Shown here in pieces: positions 19,928 to 29,577 of a stretch of DNA of 64,000 nucleotides; the stretch's first letter is position 1, and every line of letters begins with the position of its first letter. Below the pieces are notes generated by a model, which searched no databases, had not been told where the DNA came from, and was given only the letters and a program-made list of their open reading frames with translations. The stretch is from assembly GCF_002258315.1 (NCBI RefSeq), contig NZ_NOYD01000050.1, positions 124,001 through 188,000 of the forward strand. Direction: 5' to 3'. The stretch is from Rhodococcus sp. 06-462-5. GTDB lineage: Bacteria > Actinomycetota > Actinomycetes > Mycobacteriales > Mycobacteriaceae. Both the position numbers and the translations under genes were made by a program.

Positions 19928-21451
19928 GTGAGCGAATCAGGCGAGGACGCGCGGCAGGGAGTCGTGAACGCGTTCGTGGAGGAAGATCGTCTCGGTCTGT
20001 TCTCGTTCGCCGTTGCCGAGAAGCGGTCCGAGTACCTGGCCGTTCTCCGGGCCTTCGACACCGCACGAGCCAACTACGTCGTCCTGCTGCACTCCGGAGA
20101 CGTGGCCGACCTCATCGCACGCAGCCCAGGTCGGCACGCCGCCCTGACCACCCTCGACATCGCACCTCTGCTCGATCAGCTCCACGCCTGGAATCTGCTC
20201 GAACGCAGTTACGACGGCACCCGCGCCGCAACCCTCGCCGAGTACCGCAACCGTCACTTCGTCTACCAGTTCGGCCAAGCCGGCTACAAGGTCTACCGCG
20301 CGGTCGAGGACGTGCTCGGGGCCCGCCTGGACGACGCGGCGCTGTCGAGGCTGGTGCTGCCCGAGCTGTTGGCGGATATGCACGAGCTGGCCGAGGCGAA
20401 CCGTCAGGCCGACGGCGATCGTATCTACCGCAAGCTCAGCCGACTCGATTCGACGCTGTCGGAAATGGCGACCCGCGCCGCCCACTTCTATCTGGTGCTC
20501 GGTGACCTCGTGCGCACCACCGAGATCACGCCGGAGTCGTTTCTGGTCCACAAGGACGCCCTGCTGACACACATGCGTGAATTCAGCTCCGATCTGACTC
20601 GCTACGCACCGAAGCTCGCCGAGGCGATAGCACTCGTCGAGAGCACCGGGATCGAGGAACTCGTCGAGCGAGCCGCGATCAGCGACGAACGAGTCTTCCT
20701 CACCGTGGACGAACGCCGCGCCGACTGGACCGATCGATGGGCCGGCCTCTCGCACTGGTTCGTCTCGGCCGAGTCCGAGCTCAGCGAGTCCGAGCGACTC
20801 CGCGAGGGTACGATGAGTGCGATCGCCGCCGTGCTGTCGCTGCTGCGCCGCGTCACGGAAACCCGCAAGGGCGGAGTCAGCCGCGAGAGCCAATTACGCC
20901 ACCTGGCCGGTTGGTTCGCTGCCGCGCCCACCGAGGACAGCGCGCATGCCCTGTTCCATGCCGTGTTCGGCCTCGGCAGACCACGGCACCTGTCGATGGT
21001 GCATCCCGACGCCGACATCATCTCGACGTCCCGATCGTGGTGGGAGGCACCGCCGGTCGAGATCTCGCGCACCTTGGCCGAGACCGGGCGCACCCCTACG
21101 CCCGGTGTTCCGGGGCGGGTGCAGCGCAACGACGGTGGCATTCGACGGCTGAGGGAGCAGCAACTCGAGTCGCAGCGATCACGCAGCGCCGCAGCGCAGT
21201 CGCTCGCCTCGGCCGGGATCCACGACCGCATTCTCGACGAGCAGGAAACCGAGGTGCTGTTGAGCTTGCTGAATGCTGCGTTGACCGCGCGGGTGCGCGT
21301 GAGCGGGCGCACTTCCGACTCTTCCGGGTCGGACAGCGGCGTGCGCCTGACACTGACCGACAGCGAGCGTTCGACGATCGTGCGGACCAGCAGGGGCCGA
21401 TTGCATCTGGACCGCCTCGCGCTCGAGGTCAGCGAGGTAGCACGCCGATGA
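19928..21451 (+). CDS. jetA: Wadjet JetA-like subunit (TIGR02677/DUF2397)
   Basis: Kleisin-like subunit of a predicted SMC-type plasmid-defence complex, 507 residues. It matches the DUF2397 family by overall plan: an N-terminal winged-helix-rich region (FSFAVAEKRSEYLAVLRAFDTARANYVVLL) and an alpha-helical middle (RQADGDRIYRKLSRLDSTLSEM, RDLAQLM-free helices of the HFYLVLGDLVRT type). The C-terminal region carries TLTDSERSTIVRTSRGRLHLDRLAL. The start is a GTG at 19928. It is first of four tightly packed genes, with its stop overlapping jetB by 4 nt. The family match is from recalled sequence features and the operon context; a profile search would settle it. Confidence 0.85.
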   Translation: MSESGEDARQGVVNAFVEEDRLGLFSFAVAEKRSEYLAVLRAFDTARANYVVLLHSGDVADLIARSPGRHAALTTLDIAPLLDQLHAWNLLERSYDGTRAATLAEYRNRHFVYQFGQAGYKVYRAVEDVLGARLDDAALSRLVLPELLADMHELAEANRQADGDRIYRKLSRLDSTLSEMATRAAHFYLVLGDLVRTTEITPESFLVHKDALLTHMREFSSDLTRYAPKLAEAIALVESTGIEELVERAAISDERVFLTVDERRADWTDRWAGLSHWFVSAESELSESERLREGTMSAIAAVLSLLRRVTETRKGGVSRESQLRHLAGWFAAAPTEDSAHALFHAVFGLGRPRHLSMVHPDADIISTSRSWWEAPPVEISRTLAETGRTPTPGVPGRVQRNDGGIRRLREQQLESQRSRSAAAQSLASAGIHDRILDEQETEVLLSLLNAALTARVRVSGRTSDSSGSDSGVRLTLTDSERSTIVRTSRGRLHLDRLALEVSEVARR

Positions 21452-22881
21452 GAGCTCGCGAGATCTCCACCCTCGCACTGGATTCCTACCAGCGGGCCGC
21501 CCGGGTCGCGCTGTCGAATCACCTGGTGACCACGACGTACCCCGATCGGATCGCGCTACCACTGCTGCGTCGATGGGCGACCGAGCTGCGCGAGGACCTG
21601 CTCGAACTGTTCGGGTATCGCCTCGAGGTCACCGAGACCACCGCACGTCTGTTCCCGGTGATCGACGCCCTCGACGACAGCCAACCGGCGCGCACGTCCA
21701 CCGACCGAATCTTCGATCGCCGCAGATACGCGTACCTGGCTTTGGCGCTTGCGGCTCTCGGCCGGGCGGGCAACCAGATCACTCTGTCCGAACTTGCCGA
21801 TCACGTTGCGGCCGAGGCGAGTCAGGTCGACGGTGTCGAGCTGACGACCGACCGGGCAAGCGACCGAGACGCGTTCGTCGACGCGATCGGCTGGCTCGCG
21901 ACCCGCGGCGCCATCGCGTTGGCCGACGGTGATGCGACCGGCTGGGCGAACAACCCGTCCGCAGGCGAGGCGCTCTACGACATCGACCGTCCCGTCGTCG
22001 TCGCCATGTTCCGGCCGCCCCGCGCCGTGCAGCACCTGCGATCGATCCGCGGTCTGCTGGCAGGCTCGGTCGCGCCGATCGATCCCGAGGATTCCGAACC
22101 GGGACAGCCCGATTCCGGGCGTGAGGCAGACCCGAAGGAAACGCTGCGTGCGGTACGCCGAGCGTTGGTCGAGCAACCGGTCGTCTACCTCGACGATCTC
22201 GACCTGGACGGCCGCACCGCGCTGGCCGCGTCGCGCACCGTTGCCGACGTCGAGTTGTTGACCGGCCTCGTTGCCGAGCGTCGCTCCGAAGGAGTCGCCC
22301 TCATCGACACCTCGGGTCGGCTCTCGGACTACCGGTTCCCCAGCACCGGAACCATCGCCCAGGTCGCATTGCTGATTGCGGGCGAAATCTCGGACCGAGT
22401 GATCGATCCGGATGCACCCGCGCTGGCGACCTACCCCCTTCCCGACGGTGACGCCCTGGTGGATCAGTTGGACAGCGCCATTCCCGACGGCGGGATCTTC
22501 GGCGATCTCGCCGAGTTCGGGTTCGGTTCCGATGCAACGGCATTCGGCGATGCGGGCGAGAAGAAACTGTATCCGTTGATCGAGGACAGTTGGCTGACAA
22601 CGGTCGTCGACGATCTCGTCGAACGCTTCGGCCGCACCTTCGCAGCTCAGTGGCAGACCGATCGGGACGGACTGCGAGTGCGGGCGATCGCGCTGTTGCA
22701 CCGACTTCGACTGATACACAGCGTGTCCGGCGGCGTACTGGTGCTGCCGGTGATCGCGCGCTACCGCGACGTGATGGTCAGCGTGCGTGATCGGACCCCG
22801 CAGGACTCACTGTTCGGCACCGAACAAGCCCCCAGAACCGCACAGTCCGTCAGTAACGAATCGTCCGAAGTAGAGGCCTGA
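21448..22881 (+). CDS. jetB: Wadjet JetB-like subunit (TIGR02678/DUF2398)
   Basis: A 477-residue protein of the DUF2398 type, the kleisin-associated (KITE-like) subunit in type II Wadjet. Recognisable segments are TYPDRIALPLLRRWATELRED near the N-terminus, RRRYAYLALALAALGRAGNQITLSEL in the first third and the C-terminal winged helix (LRVRAIALLHRLRLIHSVSGGVLVLPVIARYRD). ATG at 21448 overlaps the jetA stop (ATGA) and jetC starts 5 nt after its stop. Coupling of all four genes implies a fixed-stoichiometry complex. No transmembrane segment or nuclease motif is visible. Confidence 0.85.
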   Translation: MRAREISTLALDSYQRAARVALSNHLVTTTYPDRIALPLLRRWATELREDLLELFGYRLEVTETTARLFPVIDALDDSQPARTSTDRIFDRRRYAYLALALAALGRAGNQITLSELADHVAAEASQVDGVELTTDRASDRDAFVDAIGWLATRGAIALADGDATGWANNPSAGEALYDIDRPVVVAMFRPPRAVQHLRSIRGLLAGSVAPIDPEDSEPGQPDSGREADPKETLRAVRRALVEQPVVYLDDLDLDGRTALAASRTVADVELLTGLVAERRSEGVALIDTSGRLSDYRFPSTGTIAQVALLIAGEISDRVIDPDAPALATYPLPDGDALVDQLDSAIPDGGIFGDLAEFGFGSDATAFGDAGEKKLYPLIEDSWLTTVVDDLVERFGRTFAAQWQTDRDGLRVRAIALLHRLRLIHSVSGGVLVLPVIARYRDVMVSVRDRTPQDSLFGTEQAPRTAQSVSNESSEVEA

Positions 22882-22886
22882 GGTAG

Positions 22887-25800
22887 ATGACCGCACACTC
22901 GACACGCTTTCGGCCGACGCGAGCAGGGATCGTCAACCTGTGGGACTACCGCGATCAGGAGTTCTCCTTCGCCGACGGTCGCCTGGTGCTGCGTGGTCCC
23001 AACGGATCCGGCAAGACCAAGGCACTGGAAGTGCTGTTTCCCTTCGTCCTGGACGGACGCATCGAACCCCGCCGACTCAATCCCTTCGCCGGAGAAGAGC
23101 GGACGATGAAGTCCAACCTGCTCTACCGAGGGCAGGAAAGCGCGCATTCGTACGTGTGGATGGAGTTCGGCCGCGGTTCACGCGAGGACCCCGAATCGGT
23201 GACGGTCGGAATCGGAATGCGGGCCAGTCGACACAACGACAAGGTGACCCGCTGGTACTTCGTGGCCGACGGTCGAGTGGGCGTGGACTTCTCGTTGTTG
23301 GGTTCCGACGACCGGCCGTTGACGAAGAAGCAGCTCGGTGAGCAGCTGGGTACCGACGCGTTGACCGATCGCCCGGTGGACTACCGCGCCGCGATCGATG
23401 CCCGCATGTTCGGTCTGGGCGCGCAACGCTACGACCAGCTGATCAATCTCATTCTGACGCTTCGTCGCCCGCAATTGGCCAAGAACCTCGACCCCAAGGG
23501 GCTCTCGCAGGCGCTGACCGACGGTCTGCGTCCGTTGGACGAGCAGCTGGTGCTCGAGGCGGCGCGCTCGTTCAGCGACATGGAAGAAGTAGGCCGTGCA
23601 CTCGAAGGACTGGCACAGGCCGATCACGCCGCCAAGAACTTCGTCTCGGTGTACTCCAAATACCTTCGAGTACAGACCCGTTCGGACGTCGAGCAGGTCT
23701 CGCGCCGGCTCGAGGCGGTGACTCACGCGACCACGGCGCACTTCGCCGCCGCCGCCCTGAAGGACCGGCGTCTGCTGGAACGAGCGGCTGCGGAAACCCG
23801 ATTCGACGAGGCCGAACGCGCACTGGATCAGGCCGTTGCAGACCGCGAAACTCTGCAGCGCTCGAGCGCCTACGAGGGCAAGCAGCAACTGGACGACTTG
23901 GCCGAATCCGCCGCGAAGCTGGAGATCTCGACCGCCCAGCAAGCCGACCGCGCACGCAAGGCGCACGCCGAACTGGAACAGCGCACCACCGAGTCGGCGC
24001 GCGCCGACTCCGCACTCCGAGACTCCGTTGCCGGGGTGACCCGCGCCGAGGAAGAACTGCAGACTGCAGCCGAGGACGCGGGAATCGTCTGGACACCACT
24101 GCCCGGAACAGCGCGCAGCGATCAGATCAGCACCGCTCTGCGTGGCCATGCCGAGGAGCGCGACGGCGACGTGCGGGCGGTTCGCGAGGCGCTGGGAACC
24201 GTCGAGAAGGCATCGACCGAGCGCGCTCGCGCGGAGAGGGCCGCTTCGAAGGCTCGCGAGATGCTCGAGGCAGCGTCGGCGGCGGTCACCGAGGCCGAGG
24301 CCACCGTCGATCTGGAGAAGGCGCAGTTCGCGTCGGGTCTGCGGGCCTGGTGGTCGGCCAATTCGGCGTCGTACTCCGCGGCGGGCATCACCTCCGCAGC
24401 CTTCGAGGCCCTCGACGCCGCGTTGGCGGGCATCGGCGACGACGATGCCCCGAGCCTGGAATCGGTGCTGGCCGACCAAACCGCAGACGCGGTCGACGCA
24501 CTTCGTGCCCGCCAGGCCCAGGCACGCGTCGACGTGACGACCCGCACGGCCGAGCTGAACGCGCTGCGTGACGAGCTGTCCCTGGTGCGCGCCGAACACG
24601 ATGACGCGCCGCCGCCGTTCGCGGCACGAACCGACTCTCGCGTCGAACTCTCGGGTGCGCCACTGTGGCAGCTGGTTCGGTTTGCCGACTCGGTCTCCTC
24701 TACCGACGCGGCAGGGATCGAAGCCGCACTGCAGGCAGCGAATCTGCTCGACGGCTGGATTCACCCGACCGCGGACTTCCCCGTCGACTCGAACTCGGAG
24801 CAGTATCTGTCGCCGCTGCCGGAAACCTCGAGGCCGACCGGGACCACGTTGGCGTCCGTCCTCGAACCCGAGCCCGGTACCGCCGTATCCGAATCGCGCA
24901 TCCTCGACGTGCTGAAATCGATTGCACTGCAACAGGATCAACACACTGCCTCGGGTAGTGCCGTCTCGGTGGGTATCGACGGTCGGTACTGGCAGGGGGT
25001 GCAGCAGGGCCGACACACCAAGACCGATGCCGAGTACATCGGCGCGACGGCCCGTGCGCGGCGCCGAGAGCAGCGGATCGCCGAACTCGGCGCTGCGATC
25101 GACACCGCAACAGCCGCACTGGAGGCCGCGACGGTCGACGAGCGATCTGCCCGCGAATCGGTACAGGCACTGGCTGCGGCCGCCAAGCAACTCCCCCGGG
25201 TCTCGGCCATCGTGAAAGCGCAACGCACCGTCACCGCCGCCGCCGGAGCGCTGCGTACCTCGAAGGAGACTTCTGCTGCGGCCGACCGCGAGTTCGACCA
25301 GGCGATCGCAGACCTGTCCGCGAAGGAGAAGCAGCTACGCACCGTCGCGGTGGCGCACCACACCCCACACATCGGTCGAGACATCGATGCCCTCGCCGCG
25401 GCGATCCGGCATTTCGAACACCAGGGCTCGGTGGTGATCCGCAAGCGCGGCGATCACACGCGCGAAGCAGAACGCGCCCGCGAAGCAACCAACCGACTCG
25501 AAGAAGCGAGTGGCCTGGCCGAGGAGCTCGCCGAGGAAGCCGCCATAGCCGACGAGAACTACCGACAGCAGGTCCAACGCCTCGAGCTCCTGAGCGAGAA
25601 GCTCGGTGCCACCGCAGAACAGATCGACACCGATCTCGAGAACGCGCGCGAACGCATCGAGAAGTGCCGCGCCGAGCAGCGGGCCGCGCGCAAGGCGGAC
25701 AAGGAAGCGGGCGAAGCGATCGGCAAGGCCGAGGGGGCGTGCAACACAGCGCTCGAGAGCCTGCGCGGTGCCGTCACCGAAACCCTGGGCGACGCCGTGC

Positions 25801-27071
25801 GGCTCGCGCCCTACGCTCGCAAGGACCTGCTCGGCATCCTCGGCGTCCACGAGGCGTACACCTGGCCGGCGAGCGACTCGGCGTGGTTGAGCGTGGAGCA
25901 GATTCTGTATCGAGTGCAGCAGGCCGAGGGTCCCGACGACGAGGTTCCGGTACTTCCGCCCGTCGTGCGCGCTCTGCATTCGGCGCTCGACGCAGCGACG
26001 GCGTCGGTGAAAGTCAGTGACTCGAGCCGAAAGTCGACCCGGACAGCGCTGACGAGTGCGCTGCAGGAGTTCGACTCGCAGCTCGCCGCATCGGGTCAGG
26101 ACTACCGCCTGCAGTGGGATGCGCCGGACGGTTTGACCGTGGTCCGAGTTCAGGACGAGCAGGGGTACTCGTCGGTCGGAGATTTCGCCGACCGAATCGG
26201 TGCGGCGAGAGCCGATCAGGAGTTGCTGCTGACCGAGCAGGAGCGCCGAATTCTCGAGGATGCACTGCTGACCGGCCTGGCGCAGCAGATTCACGAGCGC
26301 ACTGTCGACGCACGCGAGTTGATCGCGCAGATGTCCGCCGAGATGAAGCAGCGCCGCATGTCCTCGGGCAACACGATCGGTGTGCACTGGGTGCTCGCGG
26401 ACAACCTCGACGACGGTGCCCGGGCGGTGTCCAAACTGCTCGACCGCGACGCCTCGGCCTTGAACCAGGACGATCTGGCCGCGATGCGAGCCCACTTCGC
26501 GTCGGAGATCAGGATCGCTCGGGCGGCGCATCCGGAACGGTCCTACCCCGAGATCCTCTCCACGACACTGGACTATCGCCGCTGGCGCGTGTTCGCCTTC
26601 ACTCTCATCAGCGGCGACGGCAACGAGGATCGTCTCACCGTCGCACGCCACAGTGCGCTCTCGGGCGGTGAGCAGTCGGTGTCGCTGCACCTGCCCCTGT
26701 TCGCCGCTGCGCACGTGATGCTCTCGTCCGCCGATCCACATTCACCTCGACTACTGGCGCTGGACGAGGCATTCGCCGGCGTCGACGACAACGGCCGCAG
26801 CGAATTGCTCGGGCTGAGTGTGCAATTCGATCTCGATCTGTTCATGACCGGATACGACCTGTGGATCACCTACAGGGACGTTCCCGGCTGCGCGCACTAC
26901 GACCTGGCGCATTCGACAGCCGAGAACACCGTCAGCGCAGCTCTTCTGGTGTGGGAGAACGGCGAACTGTTCGCCGAGCACGACGGTACCGACCTCGCTG
27001 CTGCACTCGGGTCACCTTTGACCCGCCGGGTGCCGACCCGAACCGAAGGTGGGCTGGAGTTTGACCGGTAA
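22887..27071 (+). CDS. jetC: Wadjet JetC-like SMC/Rad50-type ATPase (TIGR02680)
   Basis: The motor of the system, 1394 residues. Walker A GPNGSGKT is at residues 37-44. Long coiled coils rich in Ala, Glu, Arg and Leu run from about 250 to 560 and again from about 700 to 1000, separated by a hinge-like region. The C-terminal head carries the ABC signature LSGGEQ at 1258-1263 and Walker B RLLALDEAF at about 1288-1296. All ATPase residues needed for head engagement are present. Such ATPases extrude DNA loops and sense small circles. The gene is full length with no frameshift, and its end overlaps jetD by 23 nt if jetD uses the GTG at 27049. Confidence 0.9.
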   Translation: MTAHSTRFRPTRAGIVNLWDYRDQEFSFADGRLVLRGPNGSGKTKALEVLFPFVLDGRIEPRRLNPFAGEERTMKSNLLYRGQESAHSYVWMEFGRGSREDPESVTVGIGMRASRHNDKVTRWYFVADGRVGVDFSLLGSDDRPLTKKQLGEQLGTDALTDRPVDYRAAIDARMFGLGAQRYDQLINLILTLRRPQLAKNLDPKGLSQALTDGLRPLDEQLVLEAARSFSDMEEVGRALEGLAQADHAAKNFVSVYSKYLRVQTRSDVEQVSRRLEAVTHATTAHFAAAALKDRRLLERAAAETRFDEAERALDQAVADRETLQRSSAYEGKQQLDDLAESAAKLEISTAQQADRARKAHAELEQRTTESARADSALRDSVAGVTRAEEELQTAAEDAGIVWTPLPGTARSDQISTALRGHAEERDGDVRAVREALGTVEKASTERARAERAASKAREMLEAASAAVTEAEATVDLEKAQFASGLRAWWSANSASYSAAGITSAAFEALDAALAGIGDDDAPSLESVLADQTADAVDALRARQAQARVDVTTRTAELNALRDELSLVRAEHDDAPPPFAARTDSRVELSGAPLWQLVRFADSVSSTDAAGIEAALQAANLLDGWIHPTADFPVDSNSEQYLSPLPETSRPTGTTLASVLEPEPGTAVSESRILDVLKSIALQQDQHTASGSAVSVGIDGRYWQGVQQGRHTKTDAEYIGATARARRREQRIAELGAAIDTATAALEAATVDERSARESVQALAAAAKQLPRVSAIVKAQRTVTAAAGALRTSKETSAAADREFDQAIADLSAKEKQLRTVAVAHHTPHIGRDIDALAAAIRHFEHQGSVVIRKRGDHTREAERAREATNRLEEASGLAEELAEEAAIADENYRQQVQRLELLSEKLGATAEQIDTDLENARERIEKCRAEQRAARKADKEAGEAIGKAEGACNTALESLRGAVTETLGDAVRLAPYARKDLLGILGVHEAYTWPASDSAWLSVEQILYRVQQAEGPDDEVPVLPPVVRALHSALDAATASVKVSDSSRKSTRTALTSALQEFDSQLAASGQDYRLQWDAPDGLTVVRVQDEQGYSSVGDFADRIGAARADQELLLTEQERRILEDALLTGLAQQIHERTVDARELIAQMSAEMKQRRMSSGNTIGVHWVLADNLDDGARAVSKLLDRDASALNQDDLAAMRAHFASEIRIARAAHPERSYPEILSTTLDYRRWRVFAFTLISGDGNEDRLTVARHSALSGGEQSVSLHLPLFAAAHVMLSSADPHSPRLLALDEAFAGVDDNGRSELLGLSVQFDLDLFMTGYDLWITYRDVPGCAHYDLAHSTAENTVSAALLVWENGELFAEHDGTDLAAALGSPLTRRVPTRTEGGLEFDR

Positions 27072-28299
27072 CAGCGAATGGCGCGGCAGCGTCGAATTGG
27101 CTGCACTGCTCGATGCGGCACGAAAGAAGTTGGAGTCCAACTGGCTTCGCGTCGGCGGCAACATCACCGTCGACTTGAGCGACGCCCCGGAGCTGTGGCG
27201 TCTGTGCAGCGCCATCTCTCGGTCCAACTCCAGTCTGCATTCCCGGGCGCGCAGCACCAGGCTCGACCTCGAGCGGTTCGACGCGTGGCTGAGCCATCCG
27301 CTCAACGGTGGCCTCGGACTGATCGACACCCTCACTCTGCAGGCCCCGCTGCAGGACAAGAAGAAGATCGCTGCCGACAAGGCACAGGTCCGCGCGGATG
27401 CACTCGATCGGGCCAGAGAGGTTCTCGGCGGTGGTACCGATCGCGAGTGGATCGAGCACTGGATCGCGTCGCTGCTCAATCAGGACGGCACACTCGGGGG
27501 CCGCGTCGCCGTCGACGCGCTCGCGGTGGCGACACAGGTCCTGGCGCTGCTTCCGGTGGACGGAATGTCGCTGACCGAACTCGCGGAACTGGCCTGCGGT
27601 GATACGAAGGCGCTCTCTGGCGGCGGTGCCCCGAAACTCGTCCTCGACGCGTTGTCGTTGCGCGAGAACGTGCCTCGGCCCGTCGATCCGGTCGGCATCA
27701 GGGCGTTGTGGGAGACCGCGGGCGTGTCGGTCGACGCAGTGTCCAGCCGGGTGCTGGTGCTCGGCTATCGCGTCGACGAGACCCACACGGTGGCTCGTTG
27801 GCTCAACGACGCAGCAGACGAGGGCATCCCCTTCCCCGTCACCGTGGACATGCTCTCGCGCGGGCCACTCACCAACAGCTCGTCCACGGTGTTCGTCTGC
27901 GAGAACGTGGCCGTGCTCGCCGCCGCAGCCCGCACCATCGGCTCGAACTGCGCGAGCCTGATCTGCACCGACGGTCAGCCCTCCGCGGCTGTGCACCGGC
28001 TGCTGGCCTCCCGCGCGCCCGGCACCACGATCCACTGGCGAGCCGACTTCGACTGGGCCGGAGTGCACATGGTGACCCGAGCGCTCTCCCGATACGACGC
28101 CTTGCCGTGGCGCATGGACGTCGACTCGTACCGGCATGCGCTCGATGCGCGGAACTCCGAGCCGCTGAAGGGCCATCCGACGGCCAGTCCATGGGACCCG
28201 GAACTGGCTGAGGCCCTTCGCGACTCGGGTCGAGCAGTCATGGAAGAACGACTGATCCCGGATCTGCTGGCCGATCTGCGGACCGGGGATTCGATCTAG
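27049..28299 (+). CDS. jetD: Wadjet JetD-like Toprim nuclease (TIGR02679/DUF2399)
   Basis: Predicted nuclease subunit, 416 residues from the GTG at 27049 (a TTG at 27061 is an alternative). The C-terminal DUF2399 domain shows the Toprim signature: VCEN with Glu285, then IHWRADFDWAGVHM with Asp333 and Asp335 as the metal-binding pair. The N-terminal part is the DNA-binding arm (LEADER-like ERFDAWLSHPLNGG region and helices to about residue 200). In studied Wadjet systems this subunit cuts plasmid DNA after the SMC complex has extruded it. It converges on mshC with only 12 bp between the stops. Confidence 0.87.
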   Translation: MGWSLTGNSEWRGSVELAALLDAARKKLESNWLRVGGNITVDLSDAPELWRLCSAISRSNSSLHSRARSTRLDLERFDAWLSHPLNGGLGLIDTLTLQAPLQDKKKIAADKAQVRADALDRAREVLGGGTDREWIEHWIASLLNQDGTLGGRVAVDALAVATQVLALLPVDGMSLTELAELACGDTKALSGGGAPKLVLDALSLRENVPRPVDPVGIRALWETAGVSVDAVSSRVLVLGYRVDETHTVARWLNDAADEGIPFPVTVDMLSRGPLTNSSSTVFVCENVAVLAAAARTIGSNCASLICTDGQPSAAVHRLLASRAPGTTIHWRADFDWAGVHMVTRALSRYDALPWRMDVDSYRHALDARNSEPLKGHPTASPWDPELAEALRDSGRAVMEERLIPDLLADLRTGDSI

Positions 28300-28311
28300 T
28301 TCGGGGAACGA

Positions 28312-29553
28312 TCAGCGCAGCGGAACGCCGAGCAGCGCGTCGACCGCATCGGCGAAGGCACCGGGTGCGCCCGCATCCGACCCGCCGCGTTCGACCGCGA
28401 AACTCGCCCACGCGTCGAGAGCATCGAGGGCCTTGGGGGTGTCCAGATCGTCGGCCAGATGCTGCCGCAACCGATTGATCACATCGTCGGCCGACGCGGC
28501 GCTCTCGAGCGCTGCCGCCCGGCGCCACAGTGCGAGCCGGGTGTGAGCCCGTTCGAGAACCTCGTCGGACCACGGCCGATCCTGCCGGTAGTGGCCGGAG
28601 AGCAAACCGAGTCGCACGGCGGCCGGATCGACGTCCTCGGCGCGGAGCTTGGAGACGAACACCAGGTTGCCGCGGCTCTTGGACATCTTCTCGCCGTCGA
28701 GCCCGATCATCCCGGTGTGCACGTAGTGGCGCGCGAAGCGCGGGTCACCGGTCGCGGCCTCGGCGTGGGCGGCCGAGAATTCGTGGTGCGGAAAGATGAG
28801 ATCGCTTCCGCCGCCCTGAATGTCGAAGGCGGTACCGATGCGGTTGAGCGCGATGGCCGCGCATTCGATGTGCCACCCGGGCCGGCCAGGACCCCACGGC
28901 GACGGCCACGACGGCTCGCCCGGCCGCACTGCGCGCCAGAGCAACGCATCGAGTGGATCCCGCTTACCGACGCGATCGGGGTCGCCACCGCGTTCGGCGA
29001 AGAACGTGTCCATCGTGGCGCGGTCGTAACCGGACTCGTAGCCGAACTGCTCGGTGGCATCGGCACGGAAGTACACATCCGGGTATTCGGCATCGTCGAC
29101 GACGTACGCGGCACCGGACGCGACCAGCTTCTCCACCAGTTCGACGACCTCGTCGACGGACTCGACGGCGCCGATGTAGTCGCGCGGAGGGAGCACCCGG
29201 AGCGCTTCCATGTCTGCGCGGAAGAGTTCGATCTCACGTGCTCCCAGATCGCGCCAGTCCTCGCCGTCGCGGTCGGCGCGCTCGAACAGTGGATCGTCGA
29301 CATCGGTGACGTTCTGCACGTAGTGCACGTCCGTGCCCGCGTCCAACCACAGCCGGTAGATCAGGTCGAACGTCAGGTACGTCGCTGCGTGCCCCAGGTG
29401 GGTGGCGTCGTACGGGGTGATTCCGCAGACGTACATCCGCGCCGTCGAACCGGGGGTGACGGGACGGACCTGGCGGTCGGCGGTGTCGAACAATCGAAGC
29501 GCTGGACCCTGTCCTGGGATTGTCGGGATCTCCGGGCTCGACCAAGAATGCAT
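28312..29553 (-). CDS. mshC: Mycothiol ligase MshC
   Basis: Cysteine:glucosaminyl-inositol ligase, which activates cysteine with ATP and joins it to GlcN-Ins in mycothiol synthesis. The 413-residue protein is a class I cysteinyl-tRNA synthetase relative. It has the zinc/cysteine site [18 protein letters not shown] (with the HIGH-like element) and the KMSKS loop in [10 protein letters not shown], but it lacks the tRNA anticodon-binding domain of true CysRS. The N-terminus [19 protein letters not shown] is typical of MshC. A TAGGCT hexamer ends 7 nt before the ATG, so the message may be leaderless. It is downstream of the SCO1664-like gene in a conserved actinobacterial neighbourhood. Confidence 0.95.
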   Translation of the reverse strand: MHSWSSPEIPTIPGQGPALRLFDTADRQVRPVTPGSTARMYVCGITPYDATHLGHAATYLTFDLIYRLWLDAGTDVHYVQNVTDVDDPLFERADRDGEDWRDLGAREIELFRADMEALRVLPPRDYIGAVESVDEVVELVEKLVASGAAYVVDDAEYPDVYFRADATEQFGYESGYDRATMDTFFAERGGDPDRVGKRDPLDALLWRAVRPGEPSWPSPWGPGRPGWHIECAAIALNRIGTAFDIQGGGSDLIFPHHEFSAAHAEAATGDPRFARHYVHTGMIGLDGEKMSKSRGNLVFVSKLRAEDVDPAAVRLGLLSGHYRQDRPWSDEVLERAHTRLALWRRAAALESAASADDVINRLRQHLADDLDTPKALDALDAWASFAVERGGSDAGAPGAFADAVDALLGVPLR

Positions 29554-29560
29554 GCAGCCG

Positions 29561-29566
29561 AGCCTA
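29561..29566 (-). promoter_or_regulatory. Putative -10 box for mshC (leaderless)
   Basis: Minus-strand TAGGCT ends 7 nt before the mshC ATG, inside the 24-bp gap after the SCO1664-like gene. It would give mshC its own promoter. Confidence 0.5.
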
Positions 29567-29577
29567 TCCGAGCCCGA

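Noticed and set aside
20737-21447. Upstream in-frame extension of jetB overlapping jetA
   Set aside because: The extension is an Arg-rich shadow of jetA; the ATG at 21448 overlaps the jetA stop in the usual coupled form.
19882-28311. Wadjet operon as a recent mobile island
   Set aside because: GC content and codon use look like the neighbours, and no transposase, integrase or flanking direct repeat is visible. Older transfer cannot be excluded.
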